Shown: positions 15,348 to 24,196 of the stretch, in pieces | Position numbering within the stretch: position 1 is the stretch's first letter | How the letters are laid out: the number at the start of each line of letters is the position of its first letter | Source: DATHTC01 sp035456465 | GTDB taxonomy: Bacteria > Actinomycetota > Thermoleophilia > Gaiellales > Gaiellaceae | DNA: 64,000 nt | Reading direction: 5' to 3' | Assembly (NCBI GenBank): GCA_035456465.1 | Contig: DATIDD010000053.1 | Location: 6,280-70,279, forward strand | The notes under the pieces: generated by a model | The model's input: the letters and a program-made list of their open reading frames with translations, nothing else | What the model was told of the DNA's origin: nothing | Database searches by the model: none | Translations under genes and position numbers: made by a program

Positions 15348-16814
15348 GTGCTCGCGCGTGCCGTCACCCAGGCCGTGGTCGGGCTCGAGGCGCGCCGCGT
15401 GGAGGTCGAGGCGCACGTCCGCGGCAGCGTCCCGGCGCTGTCGATCGTCGGCCTCGCCGACCGCGCCTGCCAGGAGGCGAAGGAGCGGGTCCGCAGCGGG
15501 ATCGCCTCGGCCGAGCGTCACTGGCCGGGCGGCCGCATCACCGTCAACCTCGCTCCGGCGAGCCTGCGGAAGGAAGGCTCCGGGTTCGACCTGCCGATCG
15601 CGCTGGCGATCCTCGCGGCGTCGGGGCAGGTGTCGACGGAGCTGCTCGCCGCGCACGCGTCGCTCGGCGAGCTGTCGCTCGACGGGCGCATCCGTCCCGT
15701 CGGAGGCGCGCTGGCCGTCGCCGAGGGGGCCCGCCGGTCGGGGCTGCGCCGGATGCTCTGCCCGGCGCAGTCCGCGACGGAGGTGGCGCTCGCCGGCGTC
15801 GAGCCGGTGCCGGTCCGGCACCTCGCCGAGGCGGCGTCCTACCTCGCGGGCGAGCTCGACCTGGCGCCGTGGGAGCCGCCGCCGGAGCGCGGCACCCCCG
15901 AGTGGTCGGCCGCGCCGGACCTCGCGGACCTGCGGGGTCAGGAGCGAGCGCGGCGCGCGCTCGAGCTCGCCGCGGCCGGAGCGCACAACCTCCTGCTCGC
16001 GGGGCCGCCCGGGACCGGGAAGACGATGCTGGCCCGCCGCCTGCCCGGGATCCTTCCGCCGCTCGCCGACGAGGAGGTGCTGGAGGTGACCCGCATCCAC
16101 TCGGTCGCCGGCCTGCTCGCGGCCGATCGGCCGGTCGTGCTGACGCGACCGTTCCGCGCGCCGCACCACAGCGCCTCGACCGCGGCGATCGTCGGAGGCG
16201 GGCCGGGGCCGCGGCCCGGGGAGGCCAGCCTCGCGCACCGCGGCGTCCTGCTCCTCGACGAGCTGCCGGAGTTCCAGCGACCGGCCCTAGAGGCGCTGCG
16301 GCAGCCGCTCGAGGACGGCTACGTGAGCGTCGCCCGCGTCGGCGGCCGCGCGCTGTTCCCGGCCCGGTTCCAGCTCGTCGGAACGATGAACCTGTGCCCG
16401 TGCGGCGGGCGCGGCGACCGGCGCGGCGGCTGCACGTGCTCGTCGCAGCGGCTCGCCGCGTTCCGGGACAAGCTCTCGCGTGCGCTGCTCGACCGCTTCG
16501 ACCTCGCGGTCGTCGTGCCGCGGGCGCGGGCGGAGGAGCTCGCGGCCGGGCCGGCGGAGCCGTCCGCGCCGGTGCGGGAGCGGGTCGCGGCCGCCCGCGA
16601 GCGTCTCGCGGGCGAGCCGCTGCGGCGGGTGCGCGAGGCCGACGCGCTCCTCGACCGCGCGGTGGAACGGCTGCCGCTGTCCGGGCGTGGGCGGGCTCGC
16701 GTGGCGCGCGTGTCGCGGACGATCGCCGCGCTCGAAGGGGCAGACGCCGTCGGCGCGGCGCACGTGGCCGAGGCGCTGTCGTACCGGGCGCCGCGGGAGC
16801 TGGAGGCGCCGTGA
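15348..16814 (+). CDS. comM: YifB/ComM family Mg-chelatase-like AAA+ ATPase
   Basis: 488 residues. N-terminal Lon-like fold with GLEARRVEVEAHVRGSVPALSIVGLADRA, then DLADLRGQERARRALELAAAGAHNLLL and Walker A GPPGTGKT at 219-226, LLLDELPEF as Walker B, a CPCG...CTC cysteine cluster (about 350-365) and the C-terminal sensor helices. ComM is a branch-migration helicase that helps incorporate incoming DNA during natural transformation. The GTG of dprA overlaps its stop, forming a comM-dprA operon, the usual actinobacterial pairing. Confidence 0.93.
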   Translation: MLARAVTQAVVGLEARRVEVEAHVRGSVPALSIVGLADRACQEAKERVRSGIASAERHWPGGRITVNLAPASLRKEGSGFDLPIALAILAASGQVSTELLAAHASLGELSLDGRIRPVGGALAVAEGARRSGLRRMLCPAQSATEVALAGVEPVPVRHLAEAASYLAGELDLAPWEPPPERGTPEWSAAPDLADLRGQERARRALELAAAGAHNLLLAGPPGTGKTMLARRLPGILPPLADEEVLEVTRIHSVAGLLAADRPVVLTRPFRAPHHSASTAAIVGGGPGPRPGEASLAHRGVLLLDELPEFQRPALEALRQPLEDGYVSVARVGGRALFPARFQLVGTMNLCPCGGRGDRRGGCTCSSQRLAAFRDKLSRALLDRFDLAVVVPRARAEELAAGPAEPSAPVRERVAAARERLAGEPLRRVREADALLDRAVERLPLSGRGRARVARVSRTIAALEGADAVGAAHVAEALSYRAPRELEAP

Positions 16815-17758
16815 GCGAGCTCGCGTCGTCCGTGTACGCCGCCGAGGGGCCGCGGGCGCCGGGATTCCGCCGGTTCGCGGCGTCCTTCGACGAGGCGAGG
16901 TTCCGGGCCGGGCTCGAGGCCGAGGGTCTGCGGTTCGTGCCGCGGTCGGCCGAGGAGTTCCCGCCGCTCCTGCGGGCGATCCACGACCCGCCGCCGGGCC
17001 TGTTCGTCCGCGGTACCGCCGAGCTCGAGCTGCTCGCGCGACCCGCCGTCGCCGTGGTCGGCGCGCGCGCGTGCAGCGGCTACGGTGCCGAGGTCGCACG
17101 GCGTCTCGGTCGCGAGCTGGCGGGGGCGGGGCTGGTCGTCGTCAGCGGGCTCGCGCGCGGCGTCGACGCGCGGGCGCACGAGGGCGCGCTCGAGGCGGGC
17201 GGCCCCACGGTGGCCGTGCTCGGCTGTGGGATCGACCGGGACTACCCGGCTGCGAACCGCGGGCTCGCGGAGCGGATCGCGGCGGCGGGTGCGATCGTGT
17301 CGGAGTACGCGCCGGGCGTCGAGCCGGCGCCCTGGCGCTTCCCGGCGCGGAACCGGATCGTCGCGGGCCTGTCGGTCGCGGCCGTCGTCGTCGAGGCGCG
17401 GGAGCGGAGCGGGGCGCTGATCACCGCCGACTTCGCCATGGAGGAGGGCCGCGAGGTGTTCGGGGTCCCGGGCGAGATCACGAGCGCACTGTCGGCCGGA
17501 ACGAACGCGCTCCTGCGTGCCGGCGCGACGCCGCTGTGCTCGGTCGGCGACCTGCTCGAGGCGCTCGGTGTCGAGCGCATCGAGGTCTCGGCGCGGGCGA
17601 CGGCGGAGGCACCGATCCTCGACCTCCTCCCGGGGAGCGCGGACGAGCTCGCGCGGGCATCGGGGCTGGCGGCGGCGGAGCTGGCGGCGAGGCTGGCGGA
17701 GCTCGAGCTGGACGGCGTCGTGGCGGTCGTCGACGGGGTCTACAGGAGGTGCGACTAG
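16811..17758 (+). CDS. dprA: DNA processing protein DprA
   Basis: 315 residues. The Rossmann-like DprA core reads VAVVGARACSGYGAEVARRLGRELAGAGLVVVSGLARGVDARAHEGAL, then GCGIDRDYPAANRGL, FPARNRIVAGLS, ERSGALITADFAMEEGREVFGVPG and GTNALLRAGA. A C-terminal winged-helix-like tail (about 265-315) follows. DprA loads RecA on single-stranded DNA taken up by transformation. The start GTG overlaps the comM stop. The N-terminal SAM-like region is short but present. Confidence 0.95.
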   Translation: MSELASSVYAAEGPRAPGFRRFAASFDEARFRAGLEAEGLRFVPRSAEEFPPLLRAIHDPPPGLFVRGTAELELLARPAVAVVGARACSGYGAEVARRLGRELAGAGLVVVSGLARGVDARAHEGALEAGGPTVAVLGCGIDRDYPAANRGLAERIAAAGAIVSEYAPGVEPAPWRFPARNRIVAGLSVAAVVVEARERSGALITADFAMEEGREVFGVPGEITSALSAGTNALLRAGATPLCSVGDLLEALGVERIEVSARATAEAPILDLLPGSADELARASGLAAAELAARLAELELDGVVAVVDGVYRRCD

Positions 17759-17761
17759 GAT
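17756..17761 (+). promoter_or_regulatory. Putative -10 box for the FAD oxidoreductase (leaderless-type)
   Basis: TAGGAT overlaps the dprA stop codon and ends 6 bases before the ATG at 17768. Confidence 0.45.
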
Positions 17762-17767
17762 CGGCCG

Positions 17768-18901
17768 ATGAGCTCCTACTGGCTCTCCGAGCCGCCCGAG
17801 CCGCTCCCGGAGCGCGGCACCTCCGGCCGAGTCGACGTCGCCGTGGTCGGCGGCGGCGTCACGGGGCTCGCCTGCGCGCTGACGCTCGCCCGGGCAGGGC
17901 GCACGGTGCGCGTGCACGAGGCGCGCGAGGTCGCCGGCGGCGCGAGCGGGCGCAACGGCGGCTTCGCGCTGCGCGGCGGTGCGATGCCGTACGACCGCGC
18001 GCGCGAGTGGCTCGGAGGCGAGGCCGCCGTCGCGTACTGGCGCTGGACCGAGCGCGCGCTCGAGCGCATGCTCGCGCTCGGTCCCGACGCCTTCCGCCGG
18101 AGCGGCAGCCTCCGGCTCGCGGCCGATGCGGAGGAGCGGGAGGAGCTGCGCGGCGAGTACGAGGCGCTCCGCGACGACGGCTTCGCCGCCGAGTGGCGCG
18201 ACGAGCTGCCGGGCCGCGTCGGAGAGCGCTTCCGCGCGGCGATCTTCCATCCGCCCGACGCGGCGCTGCACCCCGCGCGGTTCGTCCGGCGCCTCGCCGC
18301 CGCGGCCGTCGAGGCGGGCGCCGAGGTCCGGCAGCACGACCGCGTCCGCTCGGTCGACGAGCTCGACGCCGACCGCGTGGTCGTCGCCACCGACGGCTAC
18401 CCGAGCGGGCTGCTCGGCGAGCTCGAGGGCCTGATCATCCCGACGCGCGGACAGATGATCGCGACGGAGCCGCTCGAGGAGCGCGTGTTCGCCTGCCCGC
18501 ACTACGGCCGCCACGGGTTCGACTACTGGCAGCAGACGGACGACGGCCGGCTGCTCGCCGGCGGCTTCCGGGATTCCGCGCTCGACACCGAGTTCACGGC
18601 GGACGAGGCGACGACGGCGACGATCCAGGACGCGCTCGAGCGCTTCGTCGCCGACCTCGTCGGGCGACCGCTCCGTGTCGAGCACCGCTGGGCCGGGATC
18701 TTCGGGCTCGTGCTCGACTTCCTCCCCGTCGTCGGCGCGCACCCGCGCGACGACCGGGTCTGGGTCGCCGGCGGCTACTCGGGTCACGGCAACGTGCTCG
18801 GATTCGCATGCGGCGAGGCCCTCGCCCGTGCCCTGCTCGGCGACCGCGATCCGATGCTCGACCTGTTCCGGCCGGAACGGCTCCTCGCGGCGGCCGCGTG
18901 A
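17768..18901 (+). CDS. DAO-family FAD-dependent amine/amino-acid oxidoreductase
   Basis: 377 residues. The FAD dinucleotide loop is VAVVGGGVTGLACALTLARAG (about 26-46), followed by EVAGGASGRNGGFALRGG, the signature of gamma-glutamylputrescine oxidase (PuuB)-like enzymes. The C-terminal WAGIFGLVLDFLPVVGAHP and GGYSGHGNVLGFACGEALAR close the FAD site. It probably oxidises an amine or amino acid using O2 or another acceptor. Its stop overlaps a RidA gene, which fits the need to remove reactive imine/enamine products of such oxidases. Confidence 0.85.
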   Translation: MSSYWLSEPPEPLPERGTSGRVDVAVVGGGVTGLACALTLARAGRTVRVHEAREVAGGASGRNGGFALRGGAMPYDRAREWLGGEAAVAYWRWTERALERMLALGPDAFRRSGSLRLAADAEEREELRGEYEALRDDGFAAEWRDELPGRVGERFRAAIFHPPDAALHPARFVRRLAAAAVEAGAEVRQHDRVRSVDELDADRVVVATDGYPSGLLGELEGLIIPTRGQMIATEPLEERVFACPHYGRHGFDYWQQTDDGRLLAGGFRDSALDTEFTADEATTATIQDALERFVADLVGRPLRVEHRWAGIFGLVLDFLPVVGAHPRDDRVWVAGGYSGHGNVLGFACGEALARALLGDRDPMLDLFRPERLLAAAA

Positions 18902-19290
18902 CCGTCGAGCGGCGGATCGTCCCCGGGCTGTTCCCACCGCCCGACTACGCACATGTCGCCGTCGGCGCGGGGCGTCTCGTCTTCACCGCCGGCGGCGTCC
19001 CGCTCGACCACGACGGCGCGCTCGTCGGGCCGGGCGACTACGGCGAGCAGACGCGCCGGGTGATCGCCAACGTGCTCGCCGCGCTCGACGCGGCCGGCGC
19101 GGCGCCCGAGGACGTGGCGAAGACGACCGTGTACGTCGTCGCCGACCACGGACGCGGCCCGCTCGCGGAGGTCTGGGAGGTCGTCCGCAGCTCGCCGCTC
19201 GCGGGTGCGCCGAGCACGCTCCTCGGTGTCTCGACGCTCGGGTACGAGGGCCAGCTCGTGGAGATCGAGGCCGTCGCCGCGCTGCCCTGA
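18898..19290 (+). CDS. RidA/YjgF family enamine-imine deaminase
   Basis: 130 residues from a GTG overlapping the oxidoreductase stop. It has the RidA trimer signatures FTAGGVPLDHDG, GDYGEQTRRVIANVLAALDAAG, VAKTTVYVVADHG and the C-terminal GYEGQLVEIEAVAALP. The usual catalytic arginine position near the end (IExxAxhP) is only partly conserved, so it may belong to a RidA subfamily other than the archetype. Probable role: hydrolysis of 2-iminoacids or related reactive intermediates made by the upstream oxidase. Confidence 0.85.
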   Translation: MTVERRIVPGLFPPPDYAHVAVGAGRLVFTAGGVPLDHDGALVGPGDYGEQTRRVIANVLAALDAAGAAPEDVAKTTVYVVADHGRGPLAEVWEVVRSSPLAGAPSTLLGVSTLGYEGQLVEIEAVAALP

Positions 19291-19304
19291 GCGGCCCCAG
19301 GGGC

Positions 19305-20243
19305 CTACGGCTCGAACCGGGGCACGTCGAGCTCGTCCAGCCGCTCGAGCGCGGCGAGGGCGATCGCGAGGTCCTGGATCGCGAGCCCGGTCGAGTCGAA
19401 CAGCGTGATCTCGTCGTCGGAGCGGCGCCCCTCGGCGGCGCCGGCGAGCACGTCGCCGAGCGCGGTCACGTCCTCGCGCCGCACCACGCCCGCCTCGACC
19501 GCGGCGGCGAGTTCTCCGCCGTGGCTCGCCTGCTCCCAGTCGTCGCAGAACAGCCGGCCGCGTGCAAGCTCGGCGACGGCGATCTCCGCCTTGCCCGGGC
19601 CGTCGGCGCCCATCAGCGACACGTGCTGCCCGTGCGAGAGCGCGCCCTCGTCGAGCAGCACGACCTTCCCCGGCGTGACGGTGACGAGGAGATCGGCGGC
19701 GAGCGCCTCGTCGCGGCCGACGACCCGGCCCCCGACCCGCGCGGCGACGGCGCGGGCCCGCTCCTCGTCGAGGTCCCAGAGCAGTGGCTCCCGGCCGGTC
19801 TCGGCGAGCATCCGAGCGGCGGCCTCGCCGTTGACGCCGACGCCGACCACCGCGGCGGCCGCAGCTCCGGGCCGGCCGAGGACGTCGCACGCGACCGCGG
19901 CCGCCGCGCCCGTCCGCATCGCGGTCACCGCACCTGCGTCGAGGACGGCCTCCGGCATCCCGGTCTCGGCGTCCGACACGAGGACGAGCCCCGTCACGGT
20001 GGGCAGCCCGCGCGCCGGATTGCCGGGGAACGAGGTCACCCACTTCAGCAGCGCGTGCCCGCCGCCCAGCGCCGGCATCGCCCGGAAGTCGCCGGCCGGG
20101 TAGTTCGCCACGTACAGCTTCGGCTGCATCGCCCACTCGCCGCGCGCGTAGCGGACGAACGCCTCGCGCACGGCCTCGAGCGCCCGCGCGGGCGGGACCG
20201 CGCGCTCCACGTCGCGGCCGGCGAGCAGCGGGATCCCGCTCAC
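19305..20243 (-). CDS. Ornithine cyclodeaminase / mu-crystallin family protein
   Basis: 312 residues. N-terminal dimerisation half with MQPKLYVANYPAGDFRAMPALGG and LLKWVTSFPGNPARGLPTVTGLVLVSDAETGMPEAVLDAGAVTAMRTGAAAAVA; C-terminal NAD(P) Rossmann half with VVGVGVNGEAAARML. These match OCD/mu-crystallin; members include ornithine cyclodeaminase, alanine dehydrogenase and ketimine reductase, so the reaction is not certain. It lies next to an amine oxidase and RidA, suggesting an amino-acid or imine pathway. GTG start; 14 bp from the convergent RidA gene. Confidence 0.83.
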   Translation of the reverse strand: MSGIPLLAGRDVERAVPPARALEAVREAFVRYARGEWAMQPKLYVANYPAGDFRAMPALGGGHALLKWVTSFPGNPARGLPTVTGLVLVSDAETGMPEAVLDAGAVTAMRTGAAAAVACDVLGRPGAAAAAVVGVGVNGEAAARMLAETGREPLLWDLDEERARAVAARVGGRVVGRDEALAADLLVTVTPGKVVLLDEGALSHGQHVSLMGADGPGKAEIAVAELARGRLFCDDWEQASHGGELAAAVEAGVVRREDVTALGDVLAGAAEGRRSDDEITLFDSTGLAIQDLAIALAALERLDELDVPRFEP

Positions 20244-20286
20244 GGCGCGGTCTTCGCCACGGGAGCGAGCGTCGGGCGAGCGACCG

Positions 20287-21678
20287 TCAGACGTCCTTCA
20301 GCGCAGCGGCGATCTGCTCCAGCGCGCCCTTCGCGTCCGAGAACAGCATCACCGTCTTCGGATCGTAGAACAGCGGGTTGTCGATCCCCGCGAAGCCGGG
20401 GCTCATCGAGCGCTTCACGACCACGACCGCGCCGGCGCGGTCGACGTCGAGGATCGGCATCCCGTAGATCGGGCTGGCCGCGTCGCTCCGAGCCGCCGGG
20501 TTGACGACGTCGTTGGCGCCGAGCACGACCGCCACGTCGGTCTGCGGGAACTCCGGGTTGATCTGATCCATCTCGACGAGCTCGTCGTAGGGGACGTTCG
20601 CCTCGGCGAGGAGGACGTTCATGTGCCCCGGCATGCGCCCCGCGACCGGGTGGATCGCGTACTTCACGTCGACGCCGCGCTCCTCGAGCATGTCGGCGAG
20701 GGCGCGGACGTCGTGCTGCGCCTGCGCGACCGCGAGCCCGTAGCCGGGGACGAAGACGACGCGCCGTGCGTACGCCAGCATCACGGCGACGTCCTCGGGC
20801 GTCGTCGACCGCACCGGCTTCCCGTCACCGGCCGCGGCGCCGGCCGCCGTCGGCGCGATCTGGCCGAACGCGCCGAAGAGGACGTTCGCGACCGACCGGT
20901 TCATCGCGCGCCCCATCAGGATCGTGAGCAGCGTGCCCGAGGCGCCCACGAGCGCGCCGCTGACGATCAGCACGTTGACGTGGAGCGCGAACCCGGTTGC
21001 GGACGCCGCCACGCCCGTGCCGGCGTTGAGCAGCGAGATGACGACCGGCATGTCCGCGCCGCCGATCGGCAGCACGAAGAGGACGCCGAACAGGAGCGCC
21101 GCCGCGCCGAGCACGAGCAGCGTCCAGAGCGGCTCGGCGCCTGCCGCCACCGCGACCCCGAACGCGACCGCCACGCCGCCCACGAGCGCGTTCACGAGCT
21201 TCTGCGCCGGGAAGACGATCGGGCGCCCGCTGACGAGCTCCTGCAGCTTCGCGAACGCGACCATCGAGCCCGCGAACGAGATCGACCCGATCAGCGCCGA
21301 CAAGAGGATCCCGGCCAGCTCGCTGCCGCCGATCCGGCCAGGCTCCGGGCCGAGCTTGTCGAACTCCGCGAGCGCGATCAGCGCCGCCGCACCGCCGCCG
21401 ACGCCGTTGAACAGCGCCACCATCTGCGGCATCGCGGTCATCTTCACCGTTCGCGCGCCGACGACGCCGACGACGGCTCCGATCGCCATCGCGACGATGA
21501 TCAGCAGGTAGTTCGACAGCCCTTCCTGCGCGAGCGTGACCGCGATCGCGATCGTCATCCCGGCGGCGCCGACCCACGTTCCCTGGCGCGCCCGGCGCGG
21601 GGAGGAGAGGAAGCGCAACGAGACGATGAAGCTGACGATCGCCAGCAGGTAGAGCAGGTCGGTGAGGTTCTCGCTCAC
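20287..21678 (-). CDS. pntB: NAD(P) transhydrogenase subunit beta
   Basis: 463 residues. The first ~260 are eight or nine membrane helices (proton channel, domain II) and the last ~190 form the NADP(H)-binding domain III: FVPGYGLAVAQAQHDVRALADML, HPVAGRMPGHMNVLLAEANVPYDELVEMD, DVAVVLGANDVVNPAA and KRSMSPGFAGIDNPLFYDPKTVMLFSDAK, all invariant in PntB. It couples hydride transfer between NADH and NADP+ to proton flow and supplies NADPH. Last gene of the pntA1-pntA2-pntB operon, 3 bp after pntA2. Confidence 0.96.
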   Translation of the reverse strand: MSENLTDLLYLLAIVSFIVSLRFLSSPRRARQGTWVGAAGMTIAIAVTLAQEGLSNYLLIIVAMAIGAVVGVVGARTVKMTAMPQMVALFNGVGGGAAALIALAEFDKLGPEPGRIGGSELAGILLSALIGSISFAGSMVAFAKLQELVSGRPIVFPAQKLVNALVGGVAVAFGVAVAAGAEPLWTLLVLGAAALLFGVLFVLPIGGADMPVVISLLNAGTGVAASATGFALHVNVLIVSGALVGASGTLLTILMGRAMNRSVANVLFGAFGQIAPTAAGAAAGDGKPVRSTTPEDVAVMLAYARRVVFVPGYGLAVAQAQHDVRALADMLEERGVDVKYAIHPVAGRMPGHMNVLLAEANVPYDELVEMDQINPEFPQTDVAVVLGANDVVNPAARSDAASPIYGMPILDVDRAGAVVVVKRSMSPGFAGIDNPLFYDPKTVMLFSDAKGALEQIAAALKDV

Positions 21679-21681
21679 CGG

Positions 21682-21981
21682 CTACCGGGGCTCGCCGGGC
21701 TTGCGCTTGAACATCTCGAGCATCCGGTCGGTGACGACGAACCCGCCGACGACGTTCGCGGTCGCGAGCACCACGGCCACGAAGCCGACGATCTTCGTGA
21801 ACGTGTCCGCGTCCTCCCGGCCGGCGACGAGGATCGCGCCGACGATCACGATCCCGTGGATCGCGTTCGTCCCCGACATCAGCGGCGTGTGCAGCAGTGT
21901 CGGCACCTTCGAGATCACCTCGAAGCCGAGGAAGACGGCGAGGACGAGGATCGTCAGCTCCATCACGAGCTGCGCGTTCAC
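21682..21981 (-). CDS. pntA2: NAD(P) transhydrogenase subunit alpha, membrane part
   Basis: 99 residues, three membrane helices in LTILVLAVFLGFEVIS, AIHGIVIVGAILVAG and IVGFVAVVLATANVVGGFVVTDRMLEMF. This is the separate C-terminal membrane piece of the alpha subunit, as in bacteria with a split PntA. The GTG start overlaps the pntA1 stop (GTGA). The alpha subunit is thus made from two genes, and together with PntB gives the three-subunit enzyme type. Confidence 0.94.
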   Translation of the reverse strand: MNAQLVMELTILVLAVFLGFEVISKVPTLLHTPLMSGTNAIHGIVIVGAILVAGREDADTFTKIVGFVAVVLATANVVGGFVVTDRMLEMFKRKPGEPR

Positions 21982-23054
21982 GCGGGCACCTCCCGCGGTC
22001 GGACGACGCAGGCGCCGGACGTGATCTCGTCGTCGAAGTCGAGCGCGAGCTCGCCTTCGGGGGCGAGGTGCTGGAGGAGCGCCTGGACGTTCCGCGACAG
22101 CAGCCGGCTCGCGTCGGCCGGCATCGTGCTCGCGAGGTTCGTCAGGCCGACGAGCGTGACGCCGCCGTGCTCGACGATCTCGCCGGCGCGCGTGAGCTCG
22201 CAGTTTCCGCCTGCCTCGGCGGCGAGGTCGACGACGACCGAGCCCGGCCGCATCCGCTCGACCGCCGACGCGGGCACGAGCCGCGGCGCCGCGCGGCCGG
22301 GGACGAGCGCGGTCGAGATCACGACGTCGAAGTCGGGCAGCCGCTCCTCGAGCGCCGCCTGCTGGCGCTGCTGCTCCTCGGCCGTGAGCTCCCGCGCGTA
22401 GCCCCCGGCGGTTTCCTCGCCGACGACGCCGAGGTCGAGGAAGGCCGCGCCGAGGCTCTCCACCTGCTCGCGCACGACCGGCCGGATGTCGAAGCCGGAG
22501 ACGAGCGCGCCGAGACGCCGTGCGGTCGCGATCGCCTGGAGCCCGGCGACGCCCGCGCCCAGCACGAGCACCCTGGCCGGGGGTACGGTGCCCGCCGCGG
22601 TCGTCAGCATCGGGAAGAACCGCGGCAGCCGGTCGGCCGCGAGCAGGGTCGCCTTGTAGCCCGCGACGGTGCTCTGCGACGACAGCGCGTCCATCGTCTG
22701 CGCGCGCGTCGTGCGGGGGATCGACTCGAGCGCGAAGGCGACGACCCCGCGTGCGCGCAGCTGCTCGAGCCCCGACGGGTCGTCGAGGGGACGCAGGAAG
22801 CCGATCAGCACCTGCCCGTCGCGAAGGTGCGCCGCGTCGGGGCGCTGCACCGCGACGATCGCGTCGGCGCGCCAGGGGTCGCCGAGCGCTGCACCCGCCT
22901 CGGCGTAGGCTTCGTCCGGGTAGGCCGCCGCGGTGCCGGCGCCGGGCTCGACGACCACGTCGAGGCCGGAGGCGGCGAGTCGCTTCACGGTCTCGGGCAC
23001 GAGGGCGACGCGCCGCTCGTCGGGTGCCGTCTCGCGGGGGACGCCGACCACCAT
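21978..23054 (-). CDS. pntA1: NAD(P) transhydrogenase subunit alpha, NAD-binding part
   Basis: 358 residues from ATG at 23054. Domain I of transhydrogenase, homologous to alanine dehydrogenase: VGVPRETAPDERRVALVPETVKRL at the N-terminus, the AQTMDALSSQSTVAGYKATLLAAD loop, the NAD-binding VLVLGAGVAGLQAIATARRLGALVSGFDIRP Rossmann motif (about 170-200), then GSVVVDLAAEAGGNCELT. First gene of the pnt operon; a TAGAGT box lies 8 bases before the ATG, fitting a leaderless start. Confidence 0.95.
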   Translation of the reverse strand: MVVGVPRETAPDERRVALVPETVKRLAASGLDVVVEPGAGTAAAYPDEAYAEAGAALGDPWRADAIVAVQRPDAAHLRDGQVLIGFLRPLDDPSGLEQLRARGVVAFALESIPRTTRAQTMDALSSQSTVAGYKATLLAADRLPRFFPMLTTAAGTVPPARVLVLGAGVAGLQAIATARRLGALVSGFDIRPVVREQVESLGAAFLDLGVVGEETAGGYARELTAEEQQRQQAALEERLPDFDVVISTALVPGRAAPRLVPASAVERMRPGSVVVDLAAEAGGNCELTRAGEIVEHGGVTLVGLTNLASTMPADASRLLSRNVQALLQHLAPEGELALDFDDEITSGACVVRPREVPA

Positions 23055-23168
23055 GCGCGCGCACTCTAGACCGGCCGGCCGAGCGCGTGCAGCGGTGGAA
23101 AGCCGCAGCCGTGCCGCGGCTTCTGACCGTTGCAGGGATCGGTCCCGCGCCCGCGAATCCCGCTCCGC

Positions 23169-23735
23169 ATGCTCGCCGAGCTGTCGTTCGCGATCGAGTC
23201 GCGCGAGCCCTCGACCAGGGGGCACGGCGCACGGGTGACGGCGTTCGCCGAGGCGGTGGCGCTGCGCCTCGGCTGGAGCGGCGAGCGGCTCGCCGCCCTG
23301 CGTCTCGGCGCGAGCCTCCACGACATCGGCAAGCTCGCCGTGCCGGTCGCCGTGCTGCGCAAGCGCGGCCCGCTCGCGCCGGAGGAGCTGGCGCAGATCC
23401 GCGTCCATCCCTCGGCGGGCGCGCGCATCGTCGCGGCGATCGCGGCCGCGAGGCCCGCGCTGCCGTGCGTGCTCCACCACCACGAGCGCTGGGACGGCCG
23501 CGGCTACCCGACCGGGCTCGAGGGCGACGAGATCCCCGAGGCGGCGCGGCTGCTGGCGGTCGCCGACGCCTACGACGCGATGACGACGCACCGGCCGTAC
23601 CGCCGCGCGCTGGCTCGAGAGCACGCCCTCGCCGAGCTCGACCGCTGCGCAGGCACCCAGTTCGACCCGGCGCTCACGCAGGCCTTCCTCGCCGTCTGGG
23701 GCGCGGCTCCGCGCGCCGCGGTCGGCACCGCCTAG
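23169..23735 (+). CDS. HD-GYP domain cyclic-di-GMP phosphodiesterase-like protein
   Basis: 188 residues from ATG 23169, essentially one HD-GYP domain. It contains the HD pair (HDIGK, 51-55), HHHERWDGRGYPTG with the GYP signature (112-114), and LLAVADAYDAMTTHRPYRRAL. These are the metal ligands and c-di-GMP binding residues of active HD-GYP hydrolases. No sensory domain is attached. A TTG at 23130 would add 13 residues, but the conserved LAELSFAIESRE helix starts right at the ATG. Convergent with the YbaK gene, with a 4-bp overlap. Confidence 0.88.
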   Translation: MLAELSFAIESREPSTRGHGARVTAFAEAVALRLGWSGERLAALRLGASLHDIGKLAVPVAVLRKRGPLAPEELAQIRVHPSAGARIVAAIAAARPALPCVLHHHERWDGRGYPTGLEGDEIPEAARLLAVADAYDAMTTHRPYRRALAREHALAELDRCAGTQFDPALTQAFLAVWGAAPRAAVGTA

Positions 23736-24193
23736 AGCGCGATCGCCGCGACCCGCGCGCCGGTCAGGCGCACGAGCTCGGCGGGCGGGAGCTCGAGCTG
23801 CAGCCCGCGACGGCCGGCGCTGACGTACACGGTCTCGAACGCGAGCGCGCTCTCGTCCACCACGGTCGCGAGGCGGCGGCGCTGCCCCAGCGGGCTGATC
23901 CCGCCGACGACGTACCCCGTCGCGCGCTCCGCCGCCGTGACGCCCGCCATCCGCGCCCGCTTTCCGAGCGCACCGAGGTCGAGGCGCCGCGCGACGGGGA
24001 CGACGCACACGGTCAGCGTCCCGTCGACGTCCGCGACGAGCGTCTTGAGCACGCGCCCGGCGTCGAGCCCGAGCTGCTCGACCGCCTCGAGGCCGTAGGA
24101 CTCGGCGCGCGGGTCGTGCGCGTACTCGTGGAGGCGGACGGAGATCCCCGCCGCCCTCGCCGCCCGGGTCGCCGCCGTCTCCTTCGCAGCCAC
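23732..24193 (-). CDS. ybaK: YbaK/EbsC family aminoacyl-tRNA deacylase
   Basis: 153 residues from GTG. It has the YbaK (ProX-like) fold signatures: RVLKTLVADVDGTLTVCVVPVARRLDLGALGKRA with the conserved lysine, TGYVVGGISPLGQ, the GGISPxG loop that forms the active site, and VYVSAGRRGLQLELPPAELV. It is expected to hydrolyse Cys-tRNAPro or a similar mischarged tRNA in trans. Stands upstream of nothing on its strand except the convergent HD-GYP gene; GrpB-family and dehydrogenase genes lie close behind it. Confidence 0.9.
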   Translation of the reverse strand: MAAKETAATRAARAAGISVRLHEYAHDPRAESYGLEAVEQLGLDAGRVLKTLVADVDGTLTVCVVPVARRLDLGALGKRARMAGVTAAERATGYVVGGISPLGQRRRLATVVDESALAFETVYVSAGRRGLQLELPPAELVRLTGARVAAIAL

Positions 24194-24196
24194 GGG